Source: Phallus indusiatus
Taxonomy: Eukaryota; Basidiomycota; Agaricomycetes; Phallales; Phallaceae
Assembly: GCA_027605045.1 (NCBI GenBank)
Contig: JAQFWX010000032.1
Span: forward strand, 62,001 to 126,000
Direction of reading: 5' to 3'
Length of the DNA: 64,000 nucleotides
Positions 34,939-47,066 of the stretch are shown here, one piece after another; positions within the stretch are counted from its first letter, which is position 1, and each line of letters begins with the position of its first letter. The notes under the pieces were generated by a model. The model saw only the letters and a list, made by a program, of their open reading frames with translations. It did no database searches and was not told the origin of the DNA. Made by a program: the position numbers and the translations under genes.

Positions 34939-36127
34939 TTATCCCTGCAGCCTCCCAAGCGCTACCCGTTCTAGTGCACTATCCGACAACCACTGTTCTC
35001 TGATAGGTTTGAAACCACGATGAACAAGATCACTAGTAAGTTCTTTCGGCTGAACGACAACAGACGGATTAACAGTGAAAACTTTAAGCCTCCCGCTCAC
35101 GGAAAGATGGTTCACCGCGTGGTCGATTGCACGAGAATAGGCAAACGACTCGGAACGCAAATAGCGGACGAGACGCGATGCAGACCGTCGATTGACAGCA
35201 TATGCATGATTGCACAAACTTTGCGTCGCTGGAAAGAGTGTCGGCGCGCCCTGAAGTGGTTTTCCAAACTCGCGACTCATGCAGTGCCCTGATAGTGCAA
35301 ATCAAACATAAGCTCGGAAGAGATTGAGTCCACCCACCTAACAGAACGACGTCCCAGTCCTGAGGCAAAAAGGGCCACATTACTCTCAGACGATGCTCCA
35401 GATCCCACTCCATATCGATATCATCTTCCAAGATGAGCGCAACCTCATCGTTTCCTTCAGCTATCCGACGCAAAACACTATAATGCGAATGCCAACACGC
35501 AATTTGAGAGGGTCGAAGCGGAATCTTTCCAAAGTGTTGGCCATCTTCGCCGTATGCATCCAGCAACACAGTCCTATTATCACTGGTCGTCTCCTTTTCC
35601 AGATGTCGTTCTTCCTCCTCCAAACTCCATAAATCAGCTCCTCGAACGCCTAACCCATCATCACTCTCCTCAAACACGTCCTCACCCCATCTAAACACAT
35701 ATGGCCGATTATGATCCTGGGTCTCCTCATTCTGTGGTTCAACCACATTCTCAATTCTCCACCTCCTCAGTCGACCCATAATCCGACTAACAACATCCTC
35801 TTCATAAAACGTCGCGTTGTGCCATGTGAACTCAATATCCATAGCGCGTTCTAAATCAGACATCACCCGTCGTCTATCATCTCGCGCAGCAAGATTAATG
35901 ACATATATGCGATCGAACACGCCTAGTGTTTTCGAGTGTGGCAAGCTATCTGAGCTTCGTATCGTACTAAGTCGTTCGCGATAGCTTGAGGATGAACTTG
36001 ATGTATTATTTTGGTGTTGTCGTTCGCATTGACATGGCGATGATGATTGTGAAAAAGTGGAGAATTTGAAAATGATACTTGCACACGCGACAAGCAAAAT
36101 AATGTACAAACGATTGTGAGGAGGCAT
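34939..36127 (-). CDS. Family 25 glycosyltransferase (LPS/procollagen galactosyltransferase type)
   Basis: Two-exon gene with an intron at about 35,287-35,337. The N-terminus, MPPHNRLYIILLVACASIIF, is a membrane anchor, giving a type II Golgi-type protein. The GT25 domain follows: DRIYVINLAARDDRRRVMSD, EFTWHNATFYEEDV, LRPSQIACWHSHYSVLRRIA, VALILEDDIDMEWDLEHRLR (EDD is the metal-binding DxD-like motif), WDVVLLG and then HCMSREFGKPL with NHAYAVNRRSASRLVRYLRS. The end, HRGFKPIREQWLSDSALERV, is ordinary for this family. Stop 34939-34941. Its ATG lies 93 bases downstream of the helicase stop on the same strand. Confidence 0.85.
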
Positions 36128-36219
36128 GCAAAAAAGGAAGAAAAGCTATATAGTAACCGCCTTTGCCGTCGATCATGATCTCGTCGCTAAGTGCGGCCGT
36201 ACCTAGCATCTGATGTTGT

Positions 36220-39200
36220 TCATTGTTTGGTCCTAAAAAAGGTACTAATTTCCCGCACAACTTCTCCAAAGCTATTGGCTACAACAGTCTCCTTTCCAAT
36301 CCATGCAGGGAGTTTCGTGCGTATCTGCGACGAACCATATCGACTATCGACAAGAACCAGCGTCGCATAGTCATTCTTATGTCTAATCGCGCGACCTAGG
36401 ACAATCAGCCGCATATGAATTAAACACGCCAAAAAGAAAGTACGCTGAACAACATACCAATAGACTGATTAACACTTCTCATACAAATATTCTCATACAG
36501 TTCCATTCCCGCGTCTTTAGTACCACCACCCGAGCCAGACGCGTTCAACTTTGATGTCTTCGCCAAACCGGTGACATATCTCATCCGTTCTCGAAGTTCC
36601 ACAGAACCCAATGAAGGGAATGGCAATCCCACAATTACGACTCCTCGAGCCAGAGAGTCTGAAAAGTTGATACCTTCGGAGAGTTTGGCTCCTACTACGG
36701 CAAATAATAAGGCCCCTTTTTTTGACGCGGTCTAGATTGAGTTGGTATCGGAGAAGGAAGAAAAATAGAGATGAGATAACAAACGGTTGAAACGGATGCA
36801 ATCGCCAAAGCGTATTGTCTGAGGACGTCATCCACGTCAGAGCTGCTTTCAGGCTCAAAAAAGACCTAGTTTATTACCCTGTAAATACTCTAATTTATGG
36901 GAACATTGTCAATTGACTCCACCTTTTTCTTTCCTTCCAGTCTGTCCAAAAACCCGTTTTCTTGAAATGCTTTTCTAGCAACATTCAAGAAAGCGTACGA
37001 CGGGAAGAAAACAACCAATCCATGGGGGATTAGATTGACCAGATTTCCGATGACTTGACCCAATTCACTGATCTATCACAGGATTGTCGTTCATTCCAAT
37101 AACACATTTTTTATACGTGCCTGCTTACCATTTCGACATTATCCCTCTCTTTATACTTGAACGTCAAATCACCTCCTTTTGGACCTTTCCCAGCCACAAT
37201 TACTCGGATATTCGAAGAGGGTATAACATGTCCGCAGGTGTAGACACTGTACTGTTCTGTTGAAAGGAAAGGAAACAATTGGAATTGGAAGTCGGATATC
37301 TGAACCGAAATTATATTCACTTTTTGGTGCACATTCCGAGAAAAAGATTAACTTACAGGAGCCATTGTTCCACCAGCTAAAATGACGCATCGCGCTGCTT
37401 CAAGTACAGTCTTGAAATGATTACTAGGATTAAGGAGTTGATATTTTATTGAGAGATTAGACTTGTCCGCAGATATTAGCATACAGCCATCTGGAATCAC
37501 ATTGAATTCTAAGATGATGATTACACAAGAGGAAAAATACCTGTGTTTGCATCGCTCAATGCTAAAATAAAAGCCTCGACAGCATGCAGCGGAGGAGTTG
37601 AACGTCGACGTAGTTTAGCAGCTTGCTTAGGATCTGGATGAAGATTGTAGTGAACGTCACAACAAAAGACGGACAACTAACCTACTCCAGCAGCTTTCTC
37701 AGCTTCTTTATCGCTATATCCGCTGATTTTCCCTGGCGTTTGCGGATTTAAGTCGACTATTAACAGCAGAAGGACACGAAGGAAACCCTTACGAGCGATT
37801 TTACTCTGCTTAAGATACGTCTTAATCTCCAATAGATTAATACCTTCAATGTGAGATCCTAAACCGTTCATCAACTGACTAGGTGTGTATACTTGGTCTG
37901 TAGCAGGAACAGTTAGGTTGGCCTTCCATTTTACTAGAAAGTTTTTCAATGCGACGAGAAATCGAAGTAATCGTCGTAAGTGTAGTGCATGAATTGCTGT
38001 TAGCCTCTTCTTGAACTTCTCAAGATAAGTGGTTAGTTGTATGATGGAGGTTTCAAGCGTTTGGAAAGAAAGCACGGTTGTGTGGATGGATAATAGTGTG
38101 TCAATGAGATCTTTAGGAAAAGATAGTGTAAGGGAGAGTATGCTCAACTAAATGGGGAGCTTACTGTGGGCTTCGTCGATTACGACGACGTGTCCTGTTA
38201 GATCGATACCGAGTGCCTCTCTAGCCGAACTTTGTAGCAAGAGATTGTATGGTAAAGTGACCAGCTAAATTGAAGACAGTGAACATCTTGTCAAGTGGCA
38301 TGACGGGTACCAACCTCAGCAAGAGGAATAGCACGCCGTGACCCGAAATAAGGGCAGGTTTCCAACTCTTCATACAATTAGGCTCTGGGATACTTGTCGA
38401 GTAGTTATCATGTTCATACCTTTTCCTAGTGTAACCAAATCTTCTATGTCTCTGGGGGTAGCCTGATACGTGTCAGTGGGATATTATGTTCTTGGATGTA
38501 CGTAGCACCTACGAGTACGTGGTCCCGAAATTCAAGTATTTGATGCTCCGCGTCATGAGGAGGGAGGTAAGGACACCTTTTCCCTTTCTTTTCTATGTTA
38601 TTATGGATTCAGTCCCTGATCGATCCGGAAATTGTGGTATTTACCATTCAAAAGTTCTCTGCACCCCTCGTCTAATTCTGTCGCAGTATCACCTTTGGCA
38701 CGAAGTTCTTCGTTGATACAAAGATTCTTTCGAGAGCCCAATGGTACAATACGAGACTTGTGGGAGGTTTTCAAAAGCTACAAGCCAATCTAACTTATTG
38801 ATAGCTCAGATCTCAAAATGATCGACGGACTTCACTACGTAGTTGAGCAAGCTGACTGTGTGTTCTAGAGGCGTAATATACCTGCATATGAGGATGAAGA
38901 ACTTGTGAAAGCCATAAGAACGTAGTGTGTTTACTTTGGTGCAGGTTACTTCTTCAGTTTCGTCTGTGTCTTGTTTCCGCCGCGAATTCTCCACGCTGAT
39001 ATGTGTTTAGTCTAGGACATTATTGAAATACAGTGGAGACCTACCGTGTCATAAGAGCCCTCAATTCTGGGGTTATTCCATCTTCATTACCGTCATCATC
39101 CACGGGAAGGAAATCCGCATCTTCATCTTCTAGTTCATGGTCCCTTTCAGACTTCTTCTCAGTTCTCTAGAGGAGTTCTTGAGTTTTATTATAAAACAAT

Positions 39201-39770
39201 GCGACCTCATAGAAAGAAGCAACCTGTCGTTTGTGGACAACATTAGCCATTGATTTGCGTTTCAATTCTTCCTCTTTTCGCTTGGCTCTCTCCAAGCGTT
39301 CTTGTAATTCTTCTTTACGGACCTCAAACTGGCGAATGTGAGCAGCGAGGGCTTGTTCGTGTACCCAATCAGGATCTATTGCCTTCAAAATCTGAACATT
39401 GCGGATTGAATGAAACGACACAAACCTCCGTCATTATTTAGCGAACTTCTGAATGATTCCACTTGTACTTTATTGGCACGTTCAGCATTGTCCGTCAGCC
39501 ATGTTAGGGTACTGCATAAAAGGCTCAGAGTCTTTCCCTATCTTAACGTTCTCTTGTAAGAATGATACCGGACCGAAAAAAAAAACAGAGGATTGAACAC
39601 TGAACTGTTCCGGTAGGACTTTCCACAATGGCGACCTTCCGGGTCGGATCTTCTATGGAGGCAAAGACATGTCGCATAAGTTCAGTTTGAATCGGATATG
39701 GTGGGTCATAGGGGAATGAAGAAAAGTGTTCCGGTGTTGAGAGAGGAAGATGTAATGGTTCTTCTGACAT
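36220..39770 (-). CDS. Chl1/DDX11-type Fe-S DNA helicase
   Basis: DEAH superfamily 2 helicase for sister-chromatid cohesion and replication-fork repair; nuclear. About 17 exons. Start [20 protein letters not shown] then [20 protein letters not shown] and [16 protein letters not shown] (Walker A, split by an intron at 39,547-39,605). Next come a lysine/glutamate-rich coiled stretch ([20 protein letters not shown]), an acidic linker, [20 protein letters not shown] (Fe-S cysteine region), [13 protein letters not shown] (DEAH box), and long HD2 helices. The end, [20 protein letters not shown], is the QxxGRxxRxxxDY motif VI and [20 protein letters not shown] closes the protein. Stop TGA 36220-36222. 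Several internal exon joins are not certain, but order and motifs fit XPD-like helicases, Chl1 best. Confidence 0.85.
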
Positions 39771-40240
39771 TATATATATATGAATAATGATACTTGAGGA
39801 GATAAACAAACGATCCGGTTATTGTGACGAGACGCGTTGTCACGATGTCCTCCTTTTGCTCTAAACCATACTGGTTAGCAGAAACGCATCGGGCGGTCGT
39901 CAATACTATTCCAATTGAACGTCTCGACAAAACGGTATGTATTGGACAAGACTATGAATCGTCAGCTGACTTCCGTTTGCAGCATAGATAACATATTCGT
40001 CAAATCCGGACCCAAGAGTCGACCAACACTTTATCTCTTAGGGCCGGGAGCGATTTGAAATTCTTTGCCTTCGGTTTCATGGTCATGGTCTAAACAAATC
40101 AGTATTTTTCGTGTTGGAACGTCATTACTTATCCTTCAAGAACATCGTACAATCCACGTGGACTCTGATTATAGGGATCATTTGACAGGCGGCGGGGCTT
40201 GAAAAACTCTTGCAAAGTCGACACCAATGTCAGTACTGGT
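39771..40240. promoter_or_regulatory. Divergent promoter, helicase and NR2C2AP-like genes
   Basis: A TATATATATA run at 39771-39780 lies just upstream of the helicase start. No other gene seen. Confidence 0.4.
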
Positions 40241-40801
40241 ATGCAGAGATCACTGATAACAACGGATCTCAAAATAAAGTATGTTCCACCTATCTATTCT
40301 TACATCATATTTCTCACCTTTCTCACCGCATCGATAAGAGTCAGCTCCACCCTAGACAAGAGTGTTGGTAAAAAGTATCTCACCGATGGTAATCCTGAAA
40401 CCTGTTGGTCATCTGGTCAAGTGAGAACATATTCGCCACACCGTTTCTGTGTACATGTCCTTACCAATATTCAAATCCAGGGCACGCCGCAGTTTATTCA
40501 CTTGACATTCTCAAATCCCGTTATACCAGAGAAGATCTTATTAGCCTTTCAGGGTGGATTTGTAGGAACACAGACTGCTATCCATACTCTCGTCTCTCAT
40601 GGGGAGTGGAAGCTCCTTACGCGGATCTTTCCGGAAGATGTTAATCGGCGTCAGGAGTTCGTGTGCCCTAAGGAAGAGGTTGAACAAATGAAGATTGTAT
40701 TCGAGCAAAGTTCGGATTTCTTTGGTCGGATAACCATCTACGAGTTTGATATTGTGGGAAGCGACACGGTGAACACAACTGGGGATGATAATCACTTATA
40801 G
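40241..40801 (+). CDS. NR2C2AP/TRA16-like discoidin-fold protein
   Basis: Small protein resembling human nuclear receptor 2C2-associated protein, a galactose-binding-like fold. Three exons: MQRSLITTDLKIK, then (after an intron ending at 40,335) VSSTLDKSVGKKYLTDGNPE TCWSSGQ, then GTPQFIHLTFSNPVIPEKIL, AFQGGFVGTQ, FPEDVNRRQEFV and SSDFFGRITIYEFDIVG. The VSSxL, GKKxLxDGxxETCW, FQGGF and DFFGRxxIY blocks are the family's diagnostic motifs. An upstream in-frame ATG at 40199 would add 14 residues. Role in fungi unknown; it probably binds a ligand or partner via the beta-sandwich. Ends TAG-adjacent at 40801. Confidence 0.78.
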   Translation: MQRSLITTDLKIKYVPPIYSYIIFLTFLTASIRVSSTLDKSVGKKYLTDGNPETCWSSGQVRTYSPHRFCVHVLTNIQIQGTPQFIHLTFSNPVIPEKILLAFQGGFVGTQTAIHTLVSHGEWKLLTRIFPEDVNRRQEFVCPKEEVEQMKIVFEQSSDFFGRITIYEFDIVGSDTVNTTGDDNHL

Positions 40802-41239
40802 CCGTGCCAGCAATTAAAAAATTCTATCAAATTGCAGAGTTGCCTAGATCTATGATTAGACATACCACACACAGTACTTACTTGGTGATAATCACAATAA
40901 ACCAAAAAAAAATTCACCAGTTGTCCATTGGGTGACTTTGCAACTCCGCGCTAGTTTCCAACCCTCCATCAGTTTGTCTGCTTTCTTACCCCTATTATAT
41001 ATACTATTTCGTTTCCTTCTTTTTATTCCCAATTTTCGTCTTTCTATTCATTTCTTACTGCAGCGGAAACTTCGGTGGTTTATATTCAGCACTTTCCAGC
41101 GTCATTATTAGCACTTGGATTGCATTCTACCCCTGATTGCACCGCAGTGTGGCTGCAAACAACGCGAATTTCCTTTCCCCTGATTTGAAAATCTCGGGTA
41201 CACCGACGTGCATTTTTACTCTATTTTATAATCACAGTC
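40802..41239. promoter_or_regulatory. Intergenic region with pyrimidine-rich kinase promoter
   Basis: A T/C-rich tract at 40,975-41,065 with TATATATAC near 40,997 lies in front of the kinase gene. No additional gene recognised. Confidence 0.4.
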
Positions 41240-43420
41240 ATGGTAAGCTGCCGTATCTTATCTTTATCTTCCAAACACCTGATATCGTTCAAGGATGCTC
41301 ACATCTCAGACCCGGAGGAGTTCTATGTCAAGCAAGATCGTATCGGTGCGGTTTATTTATGTTTCAACTTCAGCTCTTCCACTCACGAATATATTCTTGG
41401 ATAGGTAAAGGATCGTTCGGAGAAGTCTACAAAGGGTGCGTCGATACCTATCCTGCGTCTGGCAAATTTGGTATCTTACCGGATTATCATCTAGATTCGA
41501 TAAACGAACTCAGAAGACCGTCGCTATAAAGATTATTGATCTCGAGAGTGCCGAAGATGAAATCGAAGATATACAACAGGAGATTCAAATTTTAAGTCAA
41601 CTGGACTCACCTCATGTTACCAAGTATGTTCAAACCATGAACAAATCGACCAACATGCGTTATTAAACCATCTAAACAAAGATATCATGGTTCATACCTA
41701 AAACGATCAAACTTATGGATTGTAATGGAGTGAGTAATTGCGATATGATGATTTTAAGACAGATCTTGTGACAGCAGTTGAGCTAGATACTGCTCTGGTG
41801 GATCATGCTCAGACTTGGTGCGCATACAAACTCTACACGCTGTCTTATATTGAACGACTCATAGATGAAACCGGGTGTCTTTCGAGAGGAATATATCGCA
41901 ATTATTGTTCGCGAGTTGTTGAAAGGGCTGGAATACCTGCACATGGAAGGGAAGTTACACAGAGACATTAAAGGTACATCTTTCCCGGCTTCATTCCCTT
42001 ATAACTTATACTCAAGTTACGTTCAAGCTGCTAATATCCTCCTCACTGGCGTTGGCGAGGTTAAACTGGCCGATTTCGGTGTTTCTGGACAGCTCTCGGG
42101 AACTTTGTCAGCGAAGAAGAACACATTTGTGGGAACTCCATATTGGATGTCGCCGGAAGTCATCAAACAAAGTGGATACGACCACAAAGCCGACATATGG
42201 TCCCTCGGCATTACTGCCATTGAGCTAGCCAAAGGAGAACCGCCATACGCAGAACTTCATCCCATGAAAGTGCTATTCCTTATACCTAAAAATTCACCAC
42301 CAGCTCTAGACGCCTCATTCTCAAAGCCGTTCAGGGAGTTTGTATCTCTTTGCCTACAAAGGGACCCTAAAGATGTATGAGACAGTATATATACTCGCTG
42401 GGTTCATGGCTGATTTTACTCTACAGCGACCCAGTGCCCGTGAGCTGTTAAAACACAAATTCGTACGCATGGCAAAGAAGACCAGTTATTTAACCGAGCT
42501 CATTGAACGTCACGAACGGTGGAAAATGGAAGGTGGTGGACGACAGGAAGAAGAAGATGCAGAACAAGACGATGACATGTATGATCGCCTTTCTATCATT
42601 TTATTCCCAATAACCTCAATTCGTTTTTTGTATAGCGGTAATGGACCTGATCCCGAAGACCTTTGGGATTTTGGAACTGTTCGTCACGTAAACAGGCCTG
42701 CAACAATCGGTCGTGCGACGGTCCGAACAGAAATCGGACTCACGTATCCACAACCCGTTCCAGGCCTCGAACAAGTACAACGGCCCAACGGTACCCGGTC
42801 GTCCAATATGAACACACATTCATCTATGTCGTCCGACCGATCCTCCATCACATTACGCACAGAACCTCCGGGATCTGTTACTCCACAACCGTCGAAAGGG
42901 ATAGATGGTCTACCAAAACAGACTTCTGCATATCCACCAAGTCTTCATATGAATCAAATGCCAGATGAATTGCACAGTCCTGAAGCTACTACCTTTGGGC
43001 ATGGACATAATGATCAGAGTACAGTTCGGACAACGCCGCGAAGGGGCAGGGAGCGTTCACATGATTCGAATGGATCTTCGGGCTCAGATGATGGGGATAC
43101 AAAAAGATTGCAAGGGCAAATGTCATCACTCGATGTATACGACGCAGAAGAGTATGAAGATTATGATGAAAGATCAATGCTGGATTCCGTAGTTCTTCCA
43201 GCTATTGCTTCGGTAATTCCATATAAACTTATATCTGTTAGCTCTTGCTAACACCACAATTGTCTAGCTTGTCCCCAGGGTATCCACCGCCGAAGCTCGA
43301 ACAGCTTTAAACCAATTACAACGCGCTTTTACAGAAGCTGAACGCATCATTCCCGGGGTAACGATGGAGTTGGTAAACGAAATTGTAGACTCTGTAGAAC
43401 GTGTCGAAGACGACAGATAA
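41240..43420 (+). CDS. GCKIII Ste20-like protein kinase (MST3/4, Nak1 type)
   Basis: Serine/threonine kinase of the germinal-centre kinase III group, controlling polarity, septation and morphogenesis networks. About ten exons. Exon 1 is only ATG (41240-41242). Exon 2, after the acceptor at 41,302, reads [18 protein letters not shown]. Then come [10 protein letters not shown] (Gly loop), [20 protein letters not shown] (VAIK lysine), [28 protein letters not shown] then [25 protein letters not shown] (HRD), [20 protein letters not shown] (DFG), [20 protein letters not shown] and [40 protein letters not shown] ends the domain. The C-terminal third is Ser/Thr/Pro-rich and ends with [20 protein letters not shown] and TAA 43418-43420. 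Confidence 0.93.
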
Positions 43421-43662
43421 TTCATTTATACCCCCCATTATTCCATTTATTGTCTACAATTGCTATCTGCTCATCTATCGTTCGCAAATCTACTTCCATT
43501 ATTAGTACTCTGTATTGTTGTCGTTTCGTTTTATCAATGCTTGGGACAATTCCATTCGCATATGTATAGTGATTGTGTCTTTCTGGCGTCCATTGATATA
43601 CCATATTAGCACACAAGTGAAATAAAGACAGATCAAATTTCCTGATATCTAATTCTTCTTTT

Positions 43663-46600
43663 CTAAGCGGCAGTATCTTTGATTTTCTTCTTCTTCGTTG
43701 GTGCCTTCTTTTTCGACCGCACTACTTTGATAGGTTCTGGAGTAAGTGCACCTTCAACCTCGTCGTACGGTTCAAAAGGTCTTGATATGAATGGCGCGGA
43801 TTTTGAACTTCGCATTAGACTAGGTGGCGGTAATTCTTGTGACGGTAAAATCGCATTCTCCGGCATCTCGCCTTCAACCTCTACAACCGGACGCTGTGGG
43901 GTTCGAGTCTCGGATCGTGTGGTTAAAAACAGATCTAAATAAAGGACTTTGATTTCAAAGTCAACTTTTGATAATACTAAAAACTTACCATCCACGCCAT
44001 CCAGCTTCACTACGGGTATAGAATCAAATTCTTCGTCGTCTATATTGGTGTGCGATTGCGGCGGTGCGCTCTTTGGACGGTCAAATAGATAATAAGGGTC
44101 ATCTTTCAATCGATCTAAACATTCTGTCTTTCGCTAAAAAGAATAGTCATTGACAGTATATGATTCGTGACAGAATTTACTAACCAGTTCTCTCTCTGCC
44201 TTTTCCTCTTGTGTCTCTTCAACCACGTAAACATCATTAGGTATCCTCTGCTGTTTCTTCTTCTTCACCTTGTCAACGCCATTTTCAGCCTTCTCCTTGC
44301 CTTTCCCTTTCTTTTTCTTAGTCAACTGTGCGCTTTCCGAACCGATTGGGGTCTCTTCTGGAGGCGGTGGAGAAGCGATCCAGGCATCTAGATCAAGACC
44401 TTCAGGAATTGGAACACTTGCTTGCGCCATCGGAGCAACAGGCCTCAGTTCGTAGCTCATCGTTAAAGGTGAGATTAAGTAAAGACTCTTTGGGAACTCG
44501 GGTTCTGTATCAGACGGCTCAGCGAAGCCACTTTCCATATCCATTGCAGGCTTGAGCCTTGGTTTGAAAGATACCAAGTCAGCCTGAATAAAAGTGAAGA
44601 GCTGTGAAGTATTTGCAGCCTTTAACAATTCACAGTAAGTCACAAGATCGCATTCATGCGTACAGCAAAAAAAATAGATCTCACCCGCTCCTGAATTTCG
44701 ATATTGTCATGCTTGACGTAAGTTTGCAAAGCTGATAAAATGTGTTCCACAGTCTTCTTCAGTTCTGAAAGGAAATCGTTATTCCACCGGGTCGCAAGGT
44801 CAACAGCCCAAGCTCCAAACACTTTCATCACTGCTTGAATAAAGATCGCTGTGGTGCTATGAGGTAATCGGAGAACTGAGTCCCGCAATAAGTAGGATAT
44901 AACCTGGGGAGGATCGTCCAAGTCTCTGAAAAGCTGCTTTAAGAAAGGCGATACTGTAAGACTTTCGAAAAAAACCCTACTGTGGAAATTCTCCGCATAT
45001 CCATGCAGCTGCTGACAAAACCTGCGCCGATGCTGTCTTTTCCGTTCCAACTACAGCAATATCCGGAACAGCTGCATTAATCACATAGGTCTCATCGCCT
45101 AATAAACGGGCACAGTGTTTCACTGCATACGAACGTATCGCTTTAACTCTGACCACAACGTCTATCAGCGCGTCTTTCAGCTCTGGACCTGGGATTGGCG
45201 ACAAATACGCGAGATCTACGAGAACGGCAAAGTACCATTCAAAATCGTCGACACTTGCGTACCCGTCTTTGGAGGTCATAGCCAGAATGCGATGCGTTAA
45301 TACGTTTCTGTAAGACTGAGATGCCAAAGGAGAAGTGCTGGAAGCTAGTGTCTTTGTAGGTAGGACATCTGAGGATATAAGCGTGAGTGATTGAGCCGCG
45401 GAGGCTTGGTGAGTCGTAGGGAGGGCCAAATGAGAAAGTAGCTGTTGAACTATAGATTGTATGTTGTGTATGTTGACCTAGACAGTCACAAAAGCATTAG
45501 TACATTAAAAGATAGAAAATCTTTTGTGAATACCATTTCTGATACCAATTCCAGGGCTCGCATACGAATGCTAATGTCTGGGTCATTCACACTGGCCAGA
45601 ATCGTGGACTGGTATTGTGCGACAAGATGAGGGTGAGATGGGACAATCCTAACCAGTGCCAATAGAGCAATGTACTTCACTAAAAACACCATTAGGAAGA
45701 TCTAATATTGCCTGAATATTGACGTACAGTTCTGATCTGAGTCTTCCAAGAACGCAGCCAACTTCGTTACGCATGTTCTTGCTAACGAATCACCTTGAGA
45801 TCCTTGAAGCATCCCTCCTGTTATACATGTACGAACGCATTCGTAAAGTAATGATATAGCAGGGGTTGTAGATATCAAATGTGTAATTTGAGGTTGCAAC
45901 TTCTTCACCAGTCGTGGTTCATGAGGCGTCAGGGCTCCAAACTGATAAGAAAATCAAACACAAAGGAGGGAATAGAAGCTGTATCCCGTACCAGCTTAAT
46001 TATCTTTATTAACATCCAGTTATTGTTTGAGGTTTGAAGTATATGAAATAGCTGGGGAGCCAGAACGAGAAGCTCGGTGGGTCTTTTCAGAGAAAGCTCA
46101 CAAAGGACATTGACAGTAGCGGCCACAACCCCTTGCGATATTTAAGCAACAAATCGATGGTATAGGGAATGGGACACACCTGGATCGGGATCATCAAGTT
46201 TCTCTTTCAGTCGAGGAAAACCACGCTCAAACATTTCTGGGTAGCGCTGAGAAAGCGTATAGAATGTCAACACTGCTCGTTTCCGTACATGAGCTCTCGA
46301 ATGATTCATCATGTTTATAATGTCCGGGGAAAGGTCTCGAGCAATATCAGAACTCGATATGTGAGCTAGACCGTTCAGCGTAGTCGCTGCCTCTGATGGA
46401 GTAGAACTGAGATCCTAAAGTATATAACATCATCATCAAGAATGCAATCAATCCAGCCAAAGTTTACTCACCTTCTTCAGCAGATTTGTCGTCAGCATCA
46501 AGACATCCGTATCCGCATCGAATGATTGTATGGCCGCCAGATATCCAACGCTCTTCAGATGAAACTTTGGCGAGGACATAACCTCAACTACGCTGAATGA

Positions 46601-46845
46601 AGCCCACTTCATGTCATATCCCAACATCTCCAACTACATTCAGGTAATTCATATGCATTCATTGCAAGTACGACAATCCAAATACTCACATAGGTCAACT
46701 TCAATATAGCAGCCGCTTTGAGATCCATATCTTTGCTTTTGACCTCATTCCGGATCTCGTCAATTGCCTGAGCAATGAATTTGGCCTCATCCTTTTTGTT
46801 GGCTCGGAGACCGCGAATTAAATCTTGTAACGTTCTCTCCCACAT
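43663..46845 (-). CDS. AP-3 complex subunit delta (Apl5-like)
   Basis: Large subunit of the AP-3 adaptor, which sorts cargo from Golgi/endosome to vacuole. About eleven exons. Start MWERTLQDLIRGLRANKKDE, then AKFIAQAIDEIRNEVKSKDM, LKAAAILKLTY and EMLGYDMKWASFSVVEVMSS. This is the adaptin-N opening with KxYxEMxGY-like signature. HEAT repeats follow: DIINMMNHSRAHVRKRAVLT, NVLCELSLKRPTELLVLAPQ, NNWMLIKIIKLVRD, QSTILASVNDPDISIRMRAL. The hinge and ear regions are acidic, Lys-rich (KKKKGKGKEKAENGVDKVKK) and end with a basic tail, KKKAPTKKKKIKDTAA, stop 43663-43665. Convergent with the kinase gene. Confidence 0.88.
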
Positions 46846-47054
46846 TTCTTATAAATAGCGAACCATACAATGAAGGAATCGAGGATGGACCGGTGGTCGC
46901 GAGGAATTTGGCCAATTTAGAAGATCAGTGACTTCAGCTCGGTGGGAGTTACATAATAGACCTGGCACTGGCATGCATCGTACTTAGGTTCACTCAAACT
47001 TTGCTGATTTTAATCCGCACAACGCATCTCAATAACAAGCGGAAAACAAGGAAC

Positions 47055-47066
47055 ATGTCAGTATGA
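47055..47066 (+). promoter_or_regulatory. Three-codon upstream ORF overlapping the Arh1 start
   Basis: ATG TCA GTA TGA at 47055-47066 ends inside ATGA, overlapping the predicted start codon at 47063. Scanning ribosomes would meet this minimal frame first, so it may throttle translation. Confidence 0.4.
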
